Shown: positions 34,786 to 43,570, counted from the stretch's first letter. The stretch is 64,000 nt of DNA from CAZMGV01 sp964565925 (GCA_964565925.1 CAZMGV010000009.1:102429-166428), one strand, 5' to 3'. Made by a program: numbers and translations. Notes: generated by a model from the letters alone, not told the origin.

Positions 34786-36669
34786 TCACTTCACATCCTG
34801 GGCACACCGGAAACCGCTGTTGAAGTCACGGAACACCGGAAGGCCGAAGTCGTTGCGGGAGGCGGCGCGGAAGCTCGAGGTATCGCCGAAGTACCACGAG
34901 CCCCCGCGCAGCACGCGCTTCGAGTTCACTGTATACCAGTCGGCCGTCCATTCCCAGACGTTCCCCGCCATATCGCAGGCCCCATATGGCGAGTTCCCTT
35001 GTGTCTTCGAGCACACCGGCCACGTCCGGTCCTGCCCGCATCCGTAGCCGCCCTGACTCATGATCGTCCGATCGCACGTGGGCTCCTGCTCGCCCCACGG
35101 ATAGGTCCTTCCGTCGGTCCCTCTTGCCGCCTTCTCCCACTCCTGCTCCGTCGGCAGCCGTTTGCCAGCCCACTTGCAGAAACTGTCCGCCTGGGTCCAG
35201 TCGACACAGTTCAAAGGGTGGTCGTTCCGGTCGCTCTTGCCCCAGTTGCAATACTGAGCATTCGACGGTTGGTCCTGTCCGTTCCAGAATGGCATGTTAA
35301 GACCGCTCGCTGAACATTTCCCCGACTGAACGCACTTCGCATACGCCGCCACTGTCACTTCCGTCTTGTCGATCTTAAATTCGGGAAGACTGAATTGCTG
35401 ATTGTCTTCGCCGAAGAAAAAAATACCGGAAGGTATCGTCACCATAGCACCAGTTATTCCTGCTGTTGCCTTGACCACCGCCGCCTTCTTCATCGTCACA
35501 TTCATCGACCTCGCCTGCCCGGCGGCGATCTGCGCGGTTTTCTGCTGCGGTTCATAACCGTCGAGCGACAGGTCTATCGTCGCATCCCCTGCATTAACTT
35601 CACCGGTCCAGGGGGTCTGGCCGACATTCTGTCCGTTGACCATTACCGATGCGTCGGACGGCGAGCTGTTGACGGTAAGTGTGCCGGGAAGCCCTTCAAG
35701 CGCGGGCGACACCTGGGCCAGTGCGCCCGAGGCGACCTGAACGGTTTCGGAGTAGTTCCGATAGGATTTCAGGGTGATCTTCACATCGTGCGTGCCGGTT
35801 TTGACGGTTTTCGCCGCGACCGGTGTCTTGCCCGCGAATTTGCCGTCAAGGAACGCATTCGCTCCGGCTGGCTGCGACTGGATCTCGATCTGCCCCTGCT
35901 GTTCCTTGAGGGTTTTTGCCAGCGCCACGGTCTGCCGCGCTCTCACGGTCACGATCGATTCGACCGGTTCGTAGCCGTCCAGCGACAGCGTCACGACGTG
36001 ATCGCCCGGAGAAAGACCCGGCACCGTCATTGGGGCGTTTCCGTATGGCGCGCTGTCGATATTGATTTCCGCGCCCGGCGGCACGGAAGTCACTTTCAGC
36101 AGTCCCGTTGCCTGAACGGCTGCGGCCACCGGTGCGTCAGCGGCCTGTTGTTCCGCGAACTCCGGGCCCGGCTCGTCGGTGCAGTTCTTGCCGGTCATGC
36201 ACTCCACCACGTCCCGCGCGATGTCTTCCACCGCCCGGAGCAGACTGTCCTCGTCCTGCGGGAGATTCCGGCTGCCGGTATACACCTTCTTCCCCGTGGC
36301 CTGGGTCTCCAGAAACACGTTGATCAGGTAGCGGCTGCCGAGCGCCGATACAGTCCCGCGCAGCTTGTGGGTCGTCTTGAGTTCGCAGGTCTCCTGGCCG
36401 CAGGCCTGGACAAACGCATTGGCGTTCAGGGTGTTCTGCGAAACGGTCTGGTCCGCCACCTCCGACACCTTGATCTCGAACTGGCTGGCAACCACTTCGG
36501 CGACCGACCGGTCCACCTTGCCCTTCGCCTCGAACGGCGCGACGGCGACAGAAACCCCGCCGCCCTTCTTCGCGGGTTCCGCCTGCGCCTGCGTCAGCCC
36601 CAGAATCACAATGGCAGCGGCCACCGCTCTCGTCACATTCCCGGTCATTCCTGTTCCACGTCCCCTCAT
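34786..36669 (-). CDS. Exported TolB-like/PEGA/FGE-fold protein B, variable C-terminus
   Basis: 627 residues, with a signal peptide ending 'LTQAQA'. Domain order is as in protein A: TolB-like with CGQETC and 'KLRG'; three PEGA domains ('PPGAEINIDSAPYGNAPMT', 'PAGANAFLDGKFAGKTP', 'PSDASVMVNGQNVGQTP'); FGE/C-type-lectin fold ending RVLRGGSW...GFRCAQDVK. The catalytic Cys pair of FGE is absent. The ATG at 36669 overlaps the TlpA-like stop by four bases. The ATG at 36648 is an alternative start. It is the last gene of the operon protein C - TlpA-like - protein B. The PEGA part is more diverged than between A and C. Confidence 0.88.
   Translation of the reverse strand: MRGRGTGMTGNVTRAVAAAIVILGLTQAQAEPAKKGGGVSVAVAPFEAKGKVDRSVAEVVASQFEIKVSEVADQTVSQNTLNANAFVQACGQETCELKTTHKLRGTVSALGSRYLINVFLETQATGKKVYTGSRNLPQDEDSLLRAVEDIARDVVECMTGKNCTDEPGPEFAEQQAADAPVAAAVQATGLLKVTSVPPGAEINIDSAPYGNAPMTVPGLSPGDHVVTLSLDGYEPVESIVTVRARQTVALAKTLKEQQGQIEIQSQPAGANAFLDGKFAGKTPVAAKTVKTGTHDVKITLKSYRNYSETVQVASGALAQVSPALEGLPGTLTVNSSPSDASVMVNGQNVGQTPWTGEVNAGDATIDLSLDGYEPQQKTAQIAAGQARSMNVTMKKAAVVKATAGITGAMVTIPSGIFFFGEDNQQFSLPEFKIDKTEVTVAAYAKCVQSGKCSASGLNMPFWNGQDQPSNAQYCNWGKSDRNDHPLNCVDWTQADSFCKWAGKRLPTEQEWEKAARGTDGRTYPWGEQEPTCDRTIMSQGGYGCGQDRTWPVCSKTQGNSPYGACDMAGNVWEWTADWYTVNSKRVLRGGSWYFGDTSSFRAASRNDFGLPVFRDFNSGFRCAQDVK
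34816..34893 (-). other. Candidate DGR-type variable region of protein B
   Basis: 26 codons between RGGSW and GFRCAQ. Against protein C (one-codon gap), 16 codons differ in residue. Fifteen of them keep the third base (ttc/gac, gat/ttt, tcc/aac, gac/ttc, ctt/agt, agc/tac and others) and one does not (acc/gcg). The codons either side, from CGCGTG to TCGTGG and from GGTTTC to the stop, are identical in B and C. Confidence 0.65.
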
Positions 36670-37520
36670 TTCCCGTTCTCTCCCGCGCCCCGGCGCGCCT
36701 TGTCCCTGATCTCCCCGGCTACGCTGTTGATCCGCGTAAGCAGCGGTGCATAAATCCCGCCCTTGAACCGGAACGTCTCCTCGATCCAGAGCCGCCCCAG
36801 ATGGTCCTCCGCCCGCAGGGTGGCGGTCTCGGACGATCCCAGCTTGGACACGGTAATCGACGCGCTCAGCGGCGCCGTCTCCGTCCCGGCGAACTCCGCC
36901 CGGACGAGAGGTTCCAGCTTCCGGGCAAAGTCCGGAGAGTCCTTGAAGCCCGGAGCGGCCTCGACCTTCCCGACGCGGATCAGCGCCCTGGGGTCGCCGG
37001 CGAGCGAGTCGGCCAGGCGCCTGAGCCGTGCCTGCCCGTCACGGACCGTCTTGCGTAGCCCGGCCAGGATTTCCGGGTTCATCCCCCGCACCCGTTGCAG
37101 TTCATCGCCCGTCTCGCCGAGCAGCACGCCGGTGGGCAGCATCTTGCCGACCTGGTAGCGGTTCGTGAGCAATCCGTCCGTGTCTTCGATCACCGGGTAG
37201 TCGATTCCGTACCGCTTGGCCGTCTGGGCGGGAGTTTCCGTCTTCGAATCCGGGTGCGCCACGCCGATCACGGCGACCGACTCGCCGAACTCCTTTTTCA
37301 GCGCCTTCAGGTGCGGCACTTCCTGTTCGCACGGCTTGCAGAAATCCGCGAAAAACGCGAGCAGCACCAGCCGTCCCCGTTCGCCGGAAAGCTTCCAGTT
37401 CTCCCCGGAAGTGAGCCGGAGCGACGGCTCTTCCTCGGCACGGAGGGGTCCGGCCGCAATGACCAGAACCGAAACAAAGGCTGCAATTAAACAGATACCG
37501 AAGCGGTTACGGGATTCCAT
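36666..37520 (-). CDS. TlpA-like thioredoxin with extra C-terminal domain
   Basis: A 284-residue protein with a signal peptide (to about 'PLRAEEEP'), a thioredoxin fold with active site CKPC ('FFADFCKPCEQEVPHLKAL'), the cis-Pro region 'LPTGVLLGETG', then about 100 further residues with strands resembling a TolB-like domain ('PLSASITVSKLGSSETATLRAE' in part). It is a probable periplasmic thiol-disulfide enzyme. It lies between two genes for Cys-containing PEGA/FGE proteins and overlaps the downstream one, so its clients are probably those proteins. Confidence 0.85.
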   Translation of the reverse strand: MESRNRFGICLIAAFVSVLVIAAGPLRAEEEPSLRLTSGENWKLSGERGRLVLLAFFADFCKPCEQEVPHLKALKKEFGESVAVIGVAHPDSKTETPAQTAKRYGIDYPVIEDTDGLLTNRYQVGKMLPTGVLLGETGDELQRVRGMNPEILAGLRKTVRDGQARLRRLADSLAGDPRALIRVGKVEAAPGFKDSPDFARKLEPLVRAEFAGTETAPLSASITVSKLGSSETATLRAEDHLGRLWIEETFRFKGGIYAPLLTRINSVAGEIRDKARRGAGENGK

Positions 37521-37580
37521 TGCCGCAACGATAGCGGGTTTACGAAAGGCACGGAAGGGGGACGAGGCGGTTCGCTCGGG

Positions 37581-39449
37581 TCACTTCACATCCTGGGCAC
37601 ACCGGAAACCGTAGAAGTAGTAACGGGCCGCCGGACTGTTGAAGCTGCGGTTGGCGGCGCGGAAGAACGCCGCAAAGCCGTCGTACCACGAGCCCCCGCG
37701 CAGCACGCGGTAAGTTCCCTCCGATGACGCTGTCCACTCCGAGACATTATCCGCCGTATCGCACAGGCCATACGGCGAATTGCCGTTCGGCTTTGAGCAC
37801 ACCGGCCAGGTTGCGTTCTTCCCGCAGCCCCAACCGCCCTGTTTCATGATCGTCCGGTCACATGTCGGCTCCTGCTCGCCCCACGGATAGGTCCGGCCAT
37901 CCGTTCCTCTTGCTGCCTTTTCCCACTCCTGTTCCGTCGGAAGCCGCTTGCCCGCCCATGCACAATACGCCGTTGCGTCATTCCAGTTAACTTCGTTAAC
38001 CGGGTGGTTCTCCCGTCCCCGTTTGTCCCAGTTGTCGTATGTCCCTCCAGAATCCGGCTCAGAACACTTTCCGGCTTCTACGCACTTTGCGTACGCCGCC
38101 ACCGTCACTTCCGTCTTGTCGATCTTGAAGGCGGCCAAATAGACCGACTTTTTGTCGTCGCCATACAGGAAATTGCCGGCAGGGATTGTCACCATGCCGC
38201 CGGAACTGCCGCCGCCAGCGTACCCTTTCGGCGCTTCTTCCAGCGTGAAAGTCGCTGCGGCACTCTGGCCCGGTTTCACCTCCAGGTCCTTTTCGCCGTC
38301 CTGATAACCGTCGAGCGACACTCGCACCTTGTGCATTCCCGGTTCGGCGGCGCCGCTCCAGAGCGATTTACCCGCCTCGTTGCCATCCACATACACCTTA
38401 GCTCCCGGCGGGGTCGTTGTGACCATGATCTTGCCGGGCAGGCCCTTCATCGTCTCGTCCACCCTCGCGGTCCGGTTCGCCTCGACGGTCACGCTGGAAC
38501 CACTGTCGGAGTAGTTCTTGAGCTTGAGGGCGACCTTGTAGCTCCCGACCCGCAGAGCCGGGTTCTTGTAAGGCGACTGGCCCACGTATTTGTCGTCGAT
38601 GAACACTTGCGCGTCATCCGGTACGGTTGTCACTTCTAGCTTGCCGGTCATTTCCGCCAGCGCTTTCGACAGATCCGTCGTCTGATTCGCCCGTACCGTC
38701 ACCGCTTCGGTCGAGTCAGCAAAACCGTCCGAATGAATAATCACCGTCCGGTCGCCCGCCTCGACTCTTGGAACTGTGAGCGGCGTTCTACCCTTCAGGT
38801 CCCCGTCCACGTAAACCTCGGCCCCCTGCGGACGGCTGTTCACCCGCAGCGTGCCGTATTCGACCTTGTCCACCGGAGCCGCGCCGCCCCGGATACCGTT
38901 CCCGCCGCCAGTCACGCCTGGCACCACCGGTATAGGGGCCTCGCCTCCGCCCCACGGCTCGTCCTTGCAGTTCTTGCCCTGGAGGCATTCCACGAGGTCG
39001 CGGGCCAAATCTTCCACCGCCGCCATCAGGTTGTCCTCGCTGCTGGCGACGTCCCGCTTGCCGTCATACAGGAAACCGCTGCCGTCGGTCTTTTCGAGCC
39101 TCGCCCGGACGATGTATTTCGGGCCGAACGCAGCCACGCTGCCCCGGACCCGGTGCGTCGTCTTCAGTTCGCAGGTCTCCTGCCCGCACGCCTGGACGAA
39201 GGCATTGGCCGACAGCGAACCGGCGGAGACGGTCTTCTGGACCGCCGCCGACACCTGCGACTCCAGTTCGGCCCCGACCACCTGCGCGACGGCCTTGTCC
39301 ACGTTCCCGATCGCCTCGAACGGCACGACCGTTACGGAACTGCCCTGCGGCGGCGGGCTCTTGCCCGGCTCGGCGCGTGAAACCCCGGCACCTGAAACGA
39401 TGGCGAATCCAGCGATTAAATATATGGCGAAATGGCTACGGGATTTCAT
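37581..39449 (-). CDS. Exported TolB-like/PEGA/FGE-fold protein C, variable C-terminus
   Basis: About 622 residues from ATG 39449 (MKSRSHFAIY), with a signal peptide ending 'GVSRA'. The order is TolB-like domain (CGQETC, 'RVRG'), three PEGA domains, FGE/C-type-lectin fold. Large parts are nearly identical to protein A at DNA level, for example around 38123-38235 against 28904-29016. The C-terminus GFRCAQDVK is shared with protein B. The FGE catalytic Cys pair is absent. It is the first gene of an operon with the TlpA-like protein and protein B. The 'GLCDTADNVSEWTA' block departs from the usual GNVWEW. Confidence 0.88.
   Translation of the reverse strand: MKSRSHFAIYLIAGFAIVSGAGVSRAEPGKSPPPQGSSVTVVPFEAIGNVDKAVAQVVGAELESQVSAAVQKTVSAGSLSANAFVQACGQETCELKTTHRVRGSVAAFGPKYIVRARLEKTDGSGFLYDGKRDVASSEDNLMAAVEDLARDLVECLQGKNCKDEPWGGGEAPIPVVPGVTGGGNGIRGGAAPVDKVEYGTLRVNSRPQGAEVYVDGDLKGRTPLTVPRVEAGDRTVIIHSDGFADSTEAVTVRANQTTDLSKALAEMTGKLEVTTVPDDAQVFIDDKYVGQSPYKNPALRVGSYKVALKLKNYSDSGSSVTVEANRTARVDETMKGLPGKIMVTTTPPGAKVYVDGNEAGKSLWSGAAEPGMHKVRVSLDGYQDGEKDLEVKPGQSAAATFTLEEAPKGYAGGGSSGGMVTIPAGNFLYGDDKKSVYLAAFKIDKTEVTVAAYAKCVEAGKCSEPDSGGTYDNWDKRGRENHPVNEVNWNDATAYCAWAGKRLPTEQEWEKAARGTDGRTYPWGEQEPTCDRTIMKQGGWGCGKNATWPVCSKPNGNSPYGLCDTADNVSEWTASSEGTYRVLRGGSWYDGFAAFFRAANRSFNSPAARYYFYGFRCAQDVK
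37611..37685 (-). other. Candidate DGR-type variable region of protein C
   Basis: 25 codons between RGGSW and GFRCAQ, rich in TTC, TAC, GCC, AAC and AGC, which are the products expected from randomising the adenines of AAC. Comparison with A and B shows third-base conservation at nearly every variable codon. No template repeat was found in the window. Confidence 0.65.
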
Positions 39450-39615
39450 AGAGGCGGGAATATACCGAAAACGGGAGGTTTCGGGAAGGTGGCGAACCGC
39501 TCCGCTTGGTTGAGGGCGGCCCTGTGCCTGCACACGTCGTAGTTCGCTCTATTCTGAAGTGCCGGGGCTGAAATACTTTTCCAGGTCACCAACACCAGTC
39601 GATACTAACTTAAGG

Positions 39616-40311
39616 TCATTCTGCTTTCCTGCGATCAATCGCTACGACGCATTCCGGCCTGTCATTCTTCGGATCATTCACGGCGCGACTCACCATCACC
39701 GCCTGCATCTTCTCCGCCGGTAAGGGATTTAGCAGTGTCTTCAGCTCATCAGGCGTGCTCTCGGCATCAATCCATTTCTTCGCGTCGGCCGGCGGCAGGA
39801 TGACCGGCATCCGGTCGTGGATCGGAGCCATGAGTTCGTTCGCTTCGGTTGTCAGGATCGTGCAGGTTTCGAGTTTGCCGCCATCCGGCGCCTTCCAGTG
39901 CTCCCAAAGGCCGGCCATCGAGAACAGTCCGCCGGCTTTCATGCCGATCAGGTACGGCTGCTTCGGTCCCGTTCCCTGTTTCTGCCACTCATAGAATCCG
40001 GTCGCGGGGATCAGACAGCGGCGCTTCTTGAACGCCGCCCTAAACGACGGCTTCTCGTGCGCTGACTCCGCGCGGGCATTGATGAGGCGGTTCCCGATCG
40101 CGGGATCTTTCGACCAGGAAGGTACCAGTCCCCACTTCACCGGGACCAGTTCGGTCTTGCCGTTCGACGGCGAAACGCGGACGATCTCCACCGGCTGCGA
40201 CGGCGCGATGTTGTAACGGGGCGCGACCTTGTGACTGAGATCGAAGCCGAGCAGGTCGGTGTATTCCTCCCAAGTCAGGTCGTCCGCGTTGCTGGTAAAA
40301 CGGCCGCACAT
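39616..40311 (-). CDS. SRAP-domain protein (YedK/HMCES-like)
   Basis: 231 residues, the full length of the SOS-response-associated peptidase family. The catalytic Cys2 follows Met (MCGRF). Other family motifs are 'PRYNIAPSQPVEIVR', 'WGLVPSWSKDP', 'NARAESAHEKPSFR', 'RCLIPATGFYEWQ' and 'HDRMPVIL'. SRAP proteins form a covalent link with abasic sites in single-stranded DNA. A truncated second copy lies at 43174, on the other side of the AAA ATPase gene and in the same orientation. Confidence 0.95.
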   Translation of the reverse strand: MCGRFTSNADDLTWEEYTDLLGFDLSHKVAPRYNIAPSQPVEIVRVSPSNGKTELVPVKWGLVPSWSKDPAIGNRLINARAESAHEKPSFRAAFKKRRCLIPATGFYEWQKQGTGPKQPYLIGMKAGGLFSMAGLWEHWKAPDGGKLETCTILTTEANELMAPIHDRMPVILPPADAKKWIDAESTPDELKTLLNPLPAEKMQAVMVSRAVNDPKNDRPECVVAIDRRKAE

Positions 40312-40534
40312 GATGAGCTGAAACCTTAGCAGTGTCAGTCGCTTCCGGGAACCAGAAAACTATGATGGTGCCCCGGATACGAGGACGAATAACAGACGCG
40401 CTCCGGCAGAAATATCAATTAAGGCAAGTTGTCGCTGTCTATCGCATCTTGAACCCGACCGTCATTGCATTCCAGTGGACCGCCGACATTAAACGAGACG
40501 TGGAAGCAAGTCGGCTGCTTTCCGAGTAGCTACG

Positions 40535-43129
40535 TTACCGGCGACGATTGCGAATATCTTTAACCCACTTTTCCAGATCAGAAATGTCCTGCAGGAGTTC
40601 AGTTGAAGTTGGTACTGGTGCGCGTGCAGCTGGCGCGTGGTCGTGACCAGTTAACCATGTCGAGCATTTAGTCATGGCAGTCTTAACCGTTTGGCAGTCC
40701 GCTTCGGTGATGTCGGCGAGTGGGGCAAGTCTCTGCGATTCCACGCTCGGTCGATACCGCTCCACGACGCCGCCCAAAAGAACTTCTTCCAATGCTCGTT
40801 CCCATGCTTCTCGCAGAAGCCCATAGATATACTTAGCCTCCTGCTCGTATGCGTCCTGATTTCCATCGCGAGAGAACTTGTCCGCCCTTTGCCAGTGATT
40901 CTTGAGGTATCCAATTTTTCCGTTCACCGGCATCGCTACCCAAGGCAACTCTTCAACACATACGCCAGCTCCCCTCTGTTGTCGGCGAACGTGCTGATCA
41001 AGCGGCTGGATACTACTCTGTTCAGAGAATTGCTTGAGGGCCAACAGGAAAACGACGTCGTGTGTGAAGACAATAACTTGTCGTTTCTTCGACTCCTCGA
41101 CAAGCCGTCGCGCCACCGCTTTACGCCACTGAAAATCCAGCGACGAGATAGGGTCGTCGAACACAATAGCTGATGGGTCATCGGCTGTGCTAAGTTCAGC
41201 GAAAAAAGCCGCAATCGAAATGCAGCGTTGTTCGCCCTCGCTCACGACCTTTGGTACGTCGATACCGGGGTTTCTGGTAAGAATGAGTTTGTGATAAAAA
41301 ACCCCTTCTGCGCCGCCGACTTCTTTTAGCTCAACTTCGACATGGTTAAATTCAAGAACCTTTAGCTCTTCCTTGAATCGCCGCTTGAGGCTCTCTGAGA
41401 CAACTGCCTTCGTCACCGCGGAACTCTTCTGTGTGATGGCGTTTGGTTTGGTCTCTTCAATGCATTGACCATACGCGGCGATCTTCTTCTTAATCTCTAT
41501 CTCGTCAAGGAGAATTTGCTCGTACTTGCCAAGCAAAACCCGCGCACGTAGCTCCTGCGCCTCGGTGGCCATTTTCTTCCGCGCGTCTGCGTTTGCGCCT
41601 TCACGTAGCGAATTAATGCGCGCGTCGATTTCCGCTGCAATAATTCGTGTTTGTGCCGAAGCCGACGCGAGAATCGGGAAGTCGGCACCAGGGCCTATAC
41701 CTTCCGTAAGCGCAGCCAAGATGATCGCCCGGCGTTTCTCGTTCTGTGCGATGGCGATGCTGATGATATCGGCTTTGGTATCGTATTCTAGGCGGAGTTC
41801 CTCAATGGTTTCAGCTATCGCGGCTGTCATCGTTTTGAGAGAGGCGAAAGCGTTCCGACGCCGAGCGAACTCCTCGTTTATCTGGCGAAGCTCCTTTTCT
41901 GTTTTCGACGCCACGAATACCTCGAACTGTTGGAGCTGGTGTGCGGCGAAATGTCCGAGATCTTGCTGGCAAAGCACACACTTCGCACCACCTCCCGTCA
42001 CCGGAAAATCCCGGTCGGGATACGCCTGTTGCAGGGAAAACGATCGCGATGCTTCCCACATCGCTTTCCATTGCTCCCCCCCCGTTCCGGCAAGCACGCC
42101 TTGCGGAAACGTCACCTCGCGCAGACGTTGTGCTTCCTCGCTCTTCCGGTAACTTTCCTTTTGCGTATCGAATACCAGCGAAACCTCTGTATCCGCCAGT
42201 GTCGCCTCAAGGCCATGGAGATGCTCGTTGAGCGCGCGGATGCGGTTGGCGCGGATGGTAAGTTGGGCAATCAATTTATCCGGGTCGTTCGCTAGCATGT
42301 CTTGGAGCGATTTCTCCAGAAGGGCGAGTCGTTCGTGCTCGCCCGGTGAGAGTCGTGTGACTGCCTGAACAGATTCAGGCTTGGTGAGGGAATTGATATT
42401 CCCAACGATCTTCGCTGCCGCTGTTTCAGGAGGAATCAGCGCTACGATGGGGGCCATAGCATTGGCGCTCAGGGCTCGCTGCTCGGATTCGAGCCGTGTA
42501 CGAACGGCCTTACAGGCGCGCACGAGCTTGTCGAACAAGTCGAGACCGAACGGCAGAAAGGCCACATCCGTCCTCTCATTGAGGTAGACGGCGGCACATT
42601 GGCTGTCGAATATGCTGATGCGGGACACGAACTCGTCTACATCGCCACCTGACCACTGACGGGTCTCAGCACCATCGCCGACCTTATATTTGATGGTTAC
42701 AACGGGCTTGGGCGGGACAAGACCGGAGACAAGGTTACCGAAAATTTCCTCCTGTCCGCGCGCGCGGCAGGCTTGCTTGAGGATGCGGACGTACCCGGTC
42801 TTTCCCGCCCCATTATCGCCATAGACGATGGTGAGGTCGGATGAGAACTTGAGCGTCTGGTTTTCTGCAAGGGCGTTAACGCCTTTGTGATGAAATATCG
42901 ATTCCAGCGATACTCCGCTCGTATTCGTACCGCGCTCGGGAATATCTTCCTCGGAAAGAAGTCGGGCTTCCACCTTTTCGGCGAGGCCATGCTCGCCTTT
43001 GCAAATATTGGCAAGGGCGGAGATATCATCGCTGTTCAATTCCCCTTTTAGAATAAGCCGCCGCAATGCGTCCCGTTGCCAATTAGGACGTTCTTTTGAC
43101 CATTCAAGTATCTGCTGAATAACGGTCAC
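40535..43129 (-). CDS. Large AAA/ABC-type ATPase, PrrC/RloC-like (AAA_13)
   Basis: An 864-residue protein. Walker A 'VYGDNGAGKTGYVRIL' (about 104-111) is followed by a long coiled-coil region with a 'CVLCQQDLGHFA' zinc-hook-like CxxC near 385. Then come the ABC signature 'SEGEQRCISIAAFFAEL' (about 628), Walker B 'SAIVFDDPISSLDF' (about 650) and a switch His 'VIVFTHD'. The order resembles PrrC/RloC anticodon nucleases and Rad50-like ATPases. A C-terminal domain of about 150 residues could be the effector. The start codon is GTG with ribosome site AGGGG. It is flanked by SRAP sequences. A defence role is inferred. Confidence 0.82.
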   Translation of the reverse strand: MTVIQQILEWSKERPNWQRDALRRLILKGELNSDDISALANICKGEHGLAEKVEARLLSEEDIPERGTNTSGVSLESIFHHKGVNALAENQTLKFSSDLTIVYGDNGAGKTGYVRILKQACRARGQEEIFGNLVSGLVPPKPVVTIKYKVGDGAETRQWSGGDVDEFVSRISIFDSQCAAVYLNERTDVAFLPFGLDLFDKLVRACKAVRTRLESEQRALSANAMAPIVALIPPETAAAKIVGNINSLTKPESVQAVTRLSPGEHERLALLEKSLQDMLANDPDKLIAQLTIRANRIRALNEHLHGLEATLADTEVSLVFDTQKESYRKSEEAQRLREVTFPQGVLAGTGGEQWKAMWEASRSFSLQQAYPDRDFPVTGGGAKCVLCQQDLGHFAAHQLQQFEVFVASKTEKELRQINEEFARRRNAFASLKTMTAAIAETIEELRLEYDTKADIISIAIAQNEKRRAIILAALTEGIGPGADFPILASASAQTRIIAAEIDARINSLREGANADARKKMATEAQELRARVLLGKYEQILLDEIEIKKKIAAYGQCIEETKPNAITQKSSAVTKAVVSESLKRRFKEELKVLEFNHVEVELKEVGGAEGVFYHKLILTRNPGIDVPKVVSEGEQRCISIAAFFAELSTADDPSAIVFDDPISSLDFQWRKAVARRLVEESKKRQVIVFTHDVVFLLALKQFSEQSSIQPLDQHVRRQQRGAGVCVEELPWVAMPVNGKIGYLKNHWQRADKFSRDGNQDAYEQEAKYIYGLLREAWERALEEVLLGGVVERYRPSVESQRLAPLADITEADCQTVKTAMTKCSTWLTGHDHAPAARAPVPTSTELLQDISDLEKWVKDIRNRRR

Positions 43130-43173
43130 GCAATCACCCCTAACGATAGCTACTATCTCTCAAGTCTCCTGGC

Positions 43174-43440
43174 CTAGGTTCGCCTGCATTCACCAGAGGC
43201 TCGGGCATTGATCATCCGGTTCCCGATGCTTGGATCTTTCGCCCAGGACGGAACGAGCCCCCACTTCACCGGAACGAGTTCGGGCTTTCCGGTACCGGGC
43301 GAAACTCGGATGATCTCCACCGGCTGGGACGGTGCGATGTTGTATCGGGGAGCGATGGCGTGAAGCAGAGGGAAGCCGAGCAATTCGGCATATTCCTTCC
43401 AAATCAGTTCGTCCGCATTACTGGTAAATCGGCCGCACAT
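43174..43440 (-). pseudogene. Truncated SRAP gene (N-terminal fragment)
   Basis: 88 codons matching the first 80 or so residues of the SRAP protein at 39616 (MCGRFTSNADEL... PRYNIAPSQPVEI... WGLVPSWAKDP... INARA) and then breaking into unrelated sequence (SGECRRT, stop). Upstream DNA is also shared (AAACCTTAGCAGT-like sequence before both starts), so the duplication or insertion included the promoter. It keeps Cys2 but lacks most of the fold, so it is unlikely to be active. Confidence 0.85.
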
Positions 43441-43540
43441 AGTTTCCTAAAACCTTAGCAGTTTCAGAGGCTTCCAAGAAGTGTGTCACTACCTGACACA
43501 CCCCTGGCCTACTCTGGGGCCGGGTGAGGGATTGACCTGT

Positions 43541-43570
43541 CCGATACTTACGGTTTATTTACGGTATCGG
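43541..43570. promoter_or_regulatory. Candidate operator upstream of the imuA-like fragment
   Basis: Inverted repeat CCGATAC-N16-GTATCGG (43541-43547 with 43564-43570), with overlapping ACTTACGG/ATTTACGG repeats inside. It lies between the divergent truncated SRAP gene and the imuA-like gene, both members of SOS-type loci, so a LexA-type site is possible. The lineage-specific consensus is not known to me. Confidence 0.4.

Noticed and set aside
35395..36753. Open frame of 452 codons on the plus strand
   Set aside because: Antisense of protein B, with no domain signals.
28352..39449. Calling the three FGE-fold proteins formylglycine-generating enzymes
   Set aside because: The catalytic Cys pair is missing and the architecture is of exported PEGA/TolB-like proteins.
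40332..40529. 65-codon open frame between the SRAP and ATPase genes
   Set aside because: No ribosome site, no recognisable protein, and it starts in DNA duplicated from the SRAP promoter.
28027..40534. Search for a DGR reverse transcriptase and template repeat near the three variable genes
   Set aside because: No frame with RT motifs and no A-rich non-coding copy of the variable regions was found here, so a local DGR cassette is not claimed.
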